DNA from: Bacillota bacterium
GTDB taxonomy: Bacteria > Bacillota > Clostridia > Lachnospirales > WQUN01
Assembly (NCBI GenBank): GCA_009782085.1
Contig: WQUN01000257.1
Span: 1-8,395, forward strand
Reading direction: 5' to 3'
DNA length: 8,395 bases
Below the pieces are notes generated by a model, which was not told where the DNA came from, did no database searches, and saw nothing but the letters and a program-made list of their open reading frames with translations. This document shows positions 5,320-8,395 of the stretch, in pieces (position 1 is the first letter of the stretch; each line of letters begins with the position of its first letter). A program made the translations under genes and the position numbers.

Positions 5320-6525
5320 GTGAACTACATTATTCGGGAGGAAGAGATATTAAGGGCCTTTTATCACGCGCCGGAGCGCGGCATATTGACCAAGGCGTTC
5401 GAGAACGGCAGATGGGGCGCGGAGGAGACCGTCGTCCAGGGCGCGCGGGACAATTACACATTGACCGTCCACGGCGGGAAAACGCGGCTGTACGTTTTAT
5501 GCCAGGACGAGCGCGGCGACGTCGTCCTGGCGACCATGTCGCGGGAAGGCGCGTGGGAACAGCGCTCCGTATTGAAGAACCAGGCCGAAAAAGCGCACCG
5601 CATATTGATGCACCCGATGATAACCCAAAACGGCATGTCGCTTCTCTACAATATCCCGGCGCAGGAGGACGGCGGACAGTTTTTGGTCTTGCAGAGCCTG
5701 GACGAGAAGGGGCAGTGGTCACGGGCGTCGCGCATAGATAAGTTTTATCCGATGGGAGAGTTCCTCTATGAAGTCCAGCACGTCTCCGACGAGCATGTGC
5801 TGGCGTTTTACCAGACACGGACAACCGAGCTGCGCTTCGGCTACCGCGAGGCCACGCCGTGGGAGACCGGCCCTTACCGCCCGGCGCACTTGTGCGAGTC
5901 CGGCTTCACCGACGTCTCCTGCCTGACCGCCGAAAACGGAGTGCATTTCCTGTGCGTCGTCAGCGGGATGTTCGCGAGCCAGCTGCTGTACATAAGGAAA
6001 GAGGACGTCTTTTCGGCGCCGGTCGTGCTCTGCGAGGGGCAGAGGATCGAGGACTGCGCCCTGTCCATTGTCCGGGGCAGCGTTCGCGCCGCCTTTCTCA
6101 TAAACGGGCAGCCTTACTCGTGCGTGTCCGAGGACGGGGGGAACACCTTCTCCCGCCCGGCGAGATACCGGGCCAAATTCTGCCTGGGCGTGAAAAAGGC
6201 GCAGTTCTTGAGCCTGCCGCGGCAGTCTGAGAGCGCGCTGTTCCTGAGACAGGTTTACGTGGACGCCGACAGGCCCTGGGACGTCCAGATGATCCCCGAC
6301 CTGTACGAGGATTTCTATCCCCTGCCCAAGCCGCAAAAACCGGAAGAGGCGGAGGAACCGCCGGAGCGCGCGCCGGAAAGCGCCGCGCCGCCGGTGTATT
6401 TATATGAGGGCGAGACGCTCGGAAGCGAGCTTGAGATCGCGCGGATGCGGCTGCGGAAAAAGGAAAATCAGATTTCGCGGCTGGGAGGAATGCTAAGGGA
6501 AAACGGTGGGAAAAATAAATCATAA
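5320..6525 (+). CDS. Uncharacterised protein with a sialidase-type Asp-box and C-terminal coiled coil
   Basis: A 401-residue protein that I cannot assign to a named family. Residues 1-340 alternate short beta-like stretches with turns (for example TRLYVLCQDERGDVVLATM, MSLLYNIPAQEDGGQFLVL) and suggest a beta-propeller-like fold. One Asp-box, SEDGGNTF (270-277), as in sialidase/BNR repeats, supports this. A Pro/Glu/Ala-rich linker follows (about 343-366), then a charged, probably coiled-coil end (LGSELEIARMRLRKKENQI). No signal peptide or membrane segment is visible, so it is probably cytoplasmic. GTG at 5320 is weakly supported by GGTGATC just upstream; the next clear ATG start would remove conserved-looking sequence. 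It is transcribed away from araA. The VanW gene follows 72 bases downstream but has its own promoter. Sialidase activity is unlikely: one Asp-box and no visible Arg triad. Confidence 0.75.
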   Translation: MNYIIREEEILRAFYHAPERGILTKAFENGRWGAEETVVQGARDNYTLTVHGGKTRLYVLCQDERGDVVLATMSREGAWEQRSVLKNQAEKAHRILMHPMITQNGMSLLYNIPAQEDGGQFLVLQSLDEKGQWSRASRIDKFYPMGEFLYEVQHVSDEHVLAFYQTRTTELRFGYREATPWETGPYRPAHLCESGFTDVSCLTAENGVHFLCVVSGMFASQLLYIRKEDVFSAPVVLCEGQRIEDCALSIVRGSVRAAFLINGQPYSCVSEDGGNTFSRPARYRAKFCLGVKKAQFLSLPRQSESALFLRQVYVDADRPWDVQMIPDLYEDFYPLPKPQKPEEAEEPPERAPESAAPPVYLYEGETLGSELEIARMRLRKKENQISRLGGMLRENGGKNKS

Positions 6526-6532
6526 ATATAAC

Positions 6533-6547
6533 ATAATGTTGCATTAT
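6533..6547. promoter_or_regulatory. Inverted repeat over the VanW-gene -35 box
   Basis: ATAATG-TTG-CATTAT is a perfect 6-bp inverted repeat with a 3-base centre that overlaps the -35 hexamer (6539-6544). It could be an operator. In A/T-rich DNA such a short palindrome can also arise by chance. Confidence 0.3.
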
Positions 6548-6567
6548 ACTCGGTTTTATGGTATAAT
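6539..6567 (+). promoter_or_regulatory. Strong sigma-A-type promoter of the VanW gene
   Basis: TTGCAT (6539-6544), a 17-bp spacer, and TATAAT (6562-6567), preceded by TGG to give an extended -10. The predicted start near 6574 means the ATG at 6577 would have almost no leader, which favours the ATG at 6598. The close fit to consensus suggests housekeeping expression unless the overlapping palindrome acts. Confidence 0.75.
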
Positions 6568-6597
6568 TCACGCAAAATGTTTCCCAGGGGTGGCAAA

Positions 6598-8238
6598 ATG
6601 GCGGCTAAAAAAACGGCTAAAAAAACGAGCGGGAAAAAGAGAGGAAAAACGCGCGGCAAGCTGCTGGTGTTTCTTTTCACGACGGCGCTGATCGCGGTCA
6701 TCGCCGGAGGCTCCGCCATGGGATACATGTCCTACAGCCGTTACGCGGACATGAAGGGCGTGGTGAACTACGACAGGATCTATGACAATATCTACATAAA
6801 CAACATCGGCGTCGGCGGGCTCACCAAGGAAGAAGCGCTCAAAAAGATAAGCCAGAAGCCCCAGGAGGATCTGAGCGGCAAGACGATAACCGTCGTCTGC
6901 GGCGCGGAGCGCCTGGATCTGCCGTTTTCCGGTTTCAAGGCCAGGTTAGACTACGCCCCGGCGGTGGACGCGGCTTTCGCCTACGCGCGGGACGGCTCCG
7001 TCAATACCCGCTATGACAAAATAACCGCGCTCAAAACCACGCCTTACAGGATAACCTACGAACCCGAATACAGCTTCGACCAAAGCGGCCTTCGCGCCAA
7101 GATAGAGGACCTGGCTCGTAAAATCTACGTCGCTCCGCTGGACGCCACGGTCAAACGCTCCGCCGGGGTTTTCTCCTACACCTCCGAAAGAAGCGGCGTG
7201 CAGATGGACATCGACGCCACCGTGGCCAAGGTCAAGGACCTGTTGACCGCCGGGAGCGGCGGAGAGGTCACGGCCGATCTCCAGACGCTCGAGCCCCTGT
7301 ATACGGAGGCCCAGCTGAAACAGGCCAATAGCCTGCTGGGGACATACTCCACAAATTATAAGGTAGGCAAAAACGGCAGGAACACCAACCTCGACGTCGC
7401 CGCCAACAAGATCAACGACCAGGTGGTATACCCGGGGCAGACCTTTTCCACGAACGCCGCCATGGGCCCCAGCACGGCGGCCAACGGCTGGGTAAACGCG
7501 CCGTCCTATGAGAACGGCAAGGTCGTGGACAGCATCGGCGGCGGGATGTGCCAGATTTCCAGCACTTTGTACGACGCGCTGCTCTATGCCGAGATGACCA
7601 TAATAGAGCGGCAGAATCACTCCATGAAAGTCGGCTATATGGACTACGCCTTCGACGCGACCCTCGCCGGCGACTATATAGACCTGAAATTCAGGAACGA
7701 CACGGACCTCCCGGTCTTTATCGAGTGTTACCTGAAAGACGGCAAAGTGACCGCCAACATATACGGGCACGAAACGCGCCCGCCCGGGCGGACGATCTCG
7801 TTCTCGAACGCGCTGGAGGCGACGATCGCGCCTGGCGTGGAGCAGATCACCGAAGACCCGGGCCTTCCGGAGGGCGAGCGCGTGGTGGATCAGAAGGCCG
7901 TCACGGGGTTCAGGTACGCCCTCTATAAGACCGTCTACCAGGACGGCGTGCAGGTCTCCCATGAAAAGGTCAACACCAGCACGTACAAGGCCTTCCGCGC
8001 GGTGGTGCGCGTCGGGACCGGCCCGGCCGCGGCCGGCCAGGGGGACGCCGAGGCCGCAGACGGCCAAAATGCGGCGGATACCGGCGCGGACACGTCCGGA
8101 ACCGTTTCCGGCTCGGATATATTGCAGGGCGCGGACGGTCTGAATCCGGGGGATATACTGGATCCCGCTCCGCCTTCGCAGGCGGATCAGAACGGCCAGG
8201 ACACGGGGATGAACGAGGTGGAGGTCACGCTGGAGTGA
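6598..8238 (+). CDS. VanW family protein with PG-binding-like and G5 domains, membrane-anchored
   Basis: A 546-residue envelope protein. A Lys-rich N-terminus (MAAKKTAKKTSGKKRGK) precedes one membrane segment (about 22-44), placing the rest outside. Residues about 155-242 (from FDQSGLRAKIEDLARKI, with RSGVQMDI inside) resemble the PG_binding_4 domain common ahead of VanW. The VanW domain spans about 264-390 and carries VYPGQTFS, IGGGMCQISSTLYDA (313-327; Cys318) and IERQNHSMKVGY (His341). A G5-like domain follows (about 412-473: LPEGERVVDQKAVTGF, VYQDGVQVS), then an Ala/Gly/Asp/Gln-rich tail. VanW domains occur in some vancomycin-resistance clusters, but their biochemical role is not established; most are in ordinary cell-wall proteins, and no other van gene is here. 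ATG 6598 is preferred over ATG 6577 because AGGGG lies 7 bases upstream and the promoter ends at 6567. Confidence 0.9.
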   Translation: MAAKKTAKKTSGKKRGKTRGKLLVFLFTTALIAVIAGGSAMGYMSYSRYADMKGVVNYDRIYDNIYINNIGVGGLTKEEALKKISQKPQEDLSGKTITVVCGAERLDLPFSGFKARLDYAPAVDAAFAYARDGSVNTRYDKITALKTTPYRITYEPEYSFDQSGLRAKIEDLARKIYVAPLDATVKRSAGVFSYTSERSGVQMDIDATVAKVKDLLTAGSGGEVTADLQTLEPLYTEAQLKQANSLLGTYSTNYKVGKNGRNTNLDVAANKINDQVVYPGQTFSTNAAMGPSTAANGWVNAPSYENGKVVDSIGGGMCQISSTLYDALLYAEMTIIERQNHSMKVGYMDYAFDATLAGDYIDLKFRNDTDLPVFIECYLKDGKVTANIYGHETRPPGRTISFSNALEATIAPGVEQITEDPGLPEGERVVDQKAVTGFRYALYKTVYQDGVQVSHEKVNTSTYKAFRAVVRVGTGPAAAGQGDAEAADGQNAADTGADTSGTVSGSDILQGADGLNPGDILDPAPPSQADQNGQDTGMNEVEVTLE

Positions 8239-8244
8239 GCACAT

Positions 8245-8270
8245 AATGTTTTCGCATTCCGGTATGTCAT
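8245..8270. repeat. Dispersed 26-bp motif, copy 2
   Basis: Matches 3044-3069 at 23 of 26 positions (core TTTTCGCATTCCGGTATG). It fills the 28-base gap between the VanW stop and the converging small frame, and includes that frame's stop codon (8267-8269). Confidence 0.55.
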
Positions 8271-8380
8271 TTGCCGCGAAAGTACCTTTCCCCGGCCTCG
8301 CGCCAGGTCCGGTTGCTGTAAAACTCCCCGGATTCCCCTTTCCCCCTGGCGATTTCCCATGCCAGAGCGAAAAACTGCAT
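8267..8380 (-). CDS. Small or partial uncharacterised protein at the window edge
   Basis: A 37-residue frame starting MQFFALAWEIARGKGESGEF and ending TWREAGERYFRGK. It has protein-like composition: an amphipathic hydrophobic start, then charged and aromatic residues. A site AAAGAGGT lies 5 bases from the ATG at 8380, so it may be a complete small protein. The frame is also open to the window end (adding NKEVI), so it may instead be the C-terminus of a longer gene. It converges on the VanW gene. I do not recognise the family. Confidence 0.45.
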   Translation of the reverse strand: MQFFALAWEIARGKGESGEFYSNRTWREAGERYFRGK

Positions 8381-8395
8381 GATGACCTCTTTATT

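Noticed and set aside
6598..8238. Vancomycin-resistance locus
   Set aside because: Only a VanW domain is present. No VanR/S/H/A/X/Y gene is in the window, and VanW domains are common in ordinary Clostridia wall proteins.
6946..8244. 432-codon open frame on the minus strand
   Set aside because: Antisense to the VanW gene, low-complexity Arg/Val/Gly composition, no motif or ribosome binding site.

Overview
The window looks like chromosomal DNA of a GC-rich, low-cell-wall-GC-lineage Clostridia-type Firmicute. Three things point there: strong AAGGAGG-type ribosome binding sites with some TTG/GTG starts, a VanW/G5 surface protein, and small dispersed hairpin repeats between genes. The lineage is an inference; there is no rRNA or other phylogenetic marker.

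Left part, minus strand: a sugar catabolism locus. An L-fucose/L-arabinose isomerase family protein (3443-4936) is upstream and an AraB-type L-ribulokinase (138-1811) is downstream. Together they would convert L-arabinose to L-ribulose and then L-ribulose 5-phosphate. The epimerase (AraD), a transporter and a regulator are not in the window. A minus-strand extended -10 promoter (5160-5168) overlapped by a perfect 13-bp tandem repeat (5134-5159) probably drives the isomerase.

Between the two sugar genes (about 1812-3442) is an accessory stretch. It holds a GNAT acetyltransferase with a TTG start (2354-2851), a 74-residue hydrophobic membrane protein (1874-2098), and a dense set of repeats. The repeats are a ~145-bp foldback element (2125-2266, second copy 4961-5112 in the isomerase leader), a 115-bp near-identical direct repeat with a 157-bp period (3145-3416), GC hairpins of common design, and a GGGCGAAC hairpin on both sides of the GNAT gene. 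A short coding-like tail just before araB (1813-1887) suggests a frameshifted or displaced reading frame.

Right part, plus strand: an unrecognised 401-residue soluble protein with one sialidase-type Asp-box and a C-terminal coiled coil (5320-6525). It is followed by a strong promoter (6539-6567) and a membrane-anchored VanW-domain protein with PG-binding-like and G5 domains (6598-8238). A short minus-strand reading frame (8267-8380, possibly longer) converges on it at the right edge.

I see no rRNA, tRNA, CRISPR array, transposase, integrase or phage gene. I see no clear defence or other new multi-gene system either. The most unusual content is the repeat family architecture around the ara genes.
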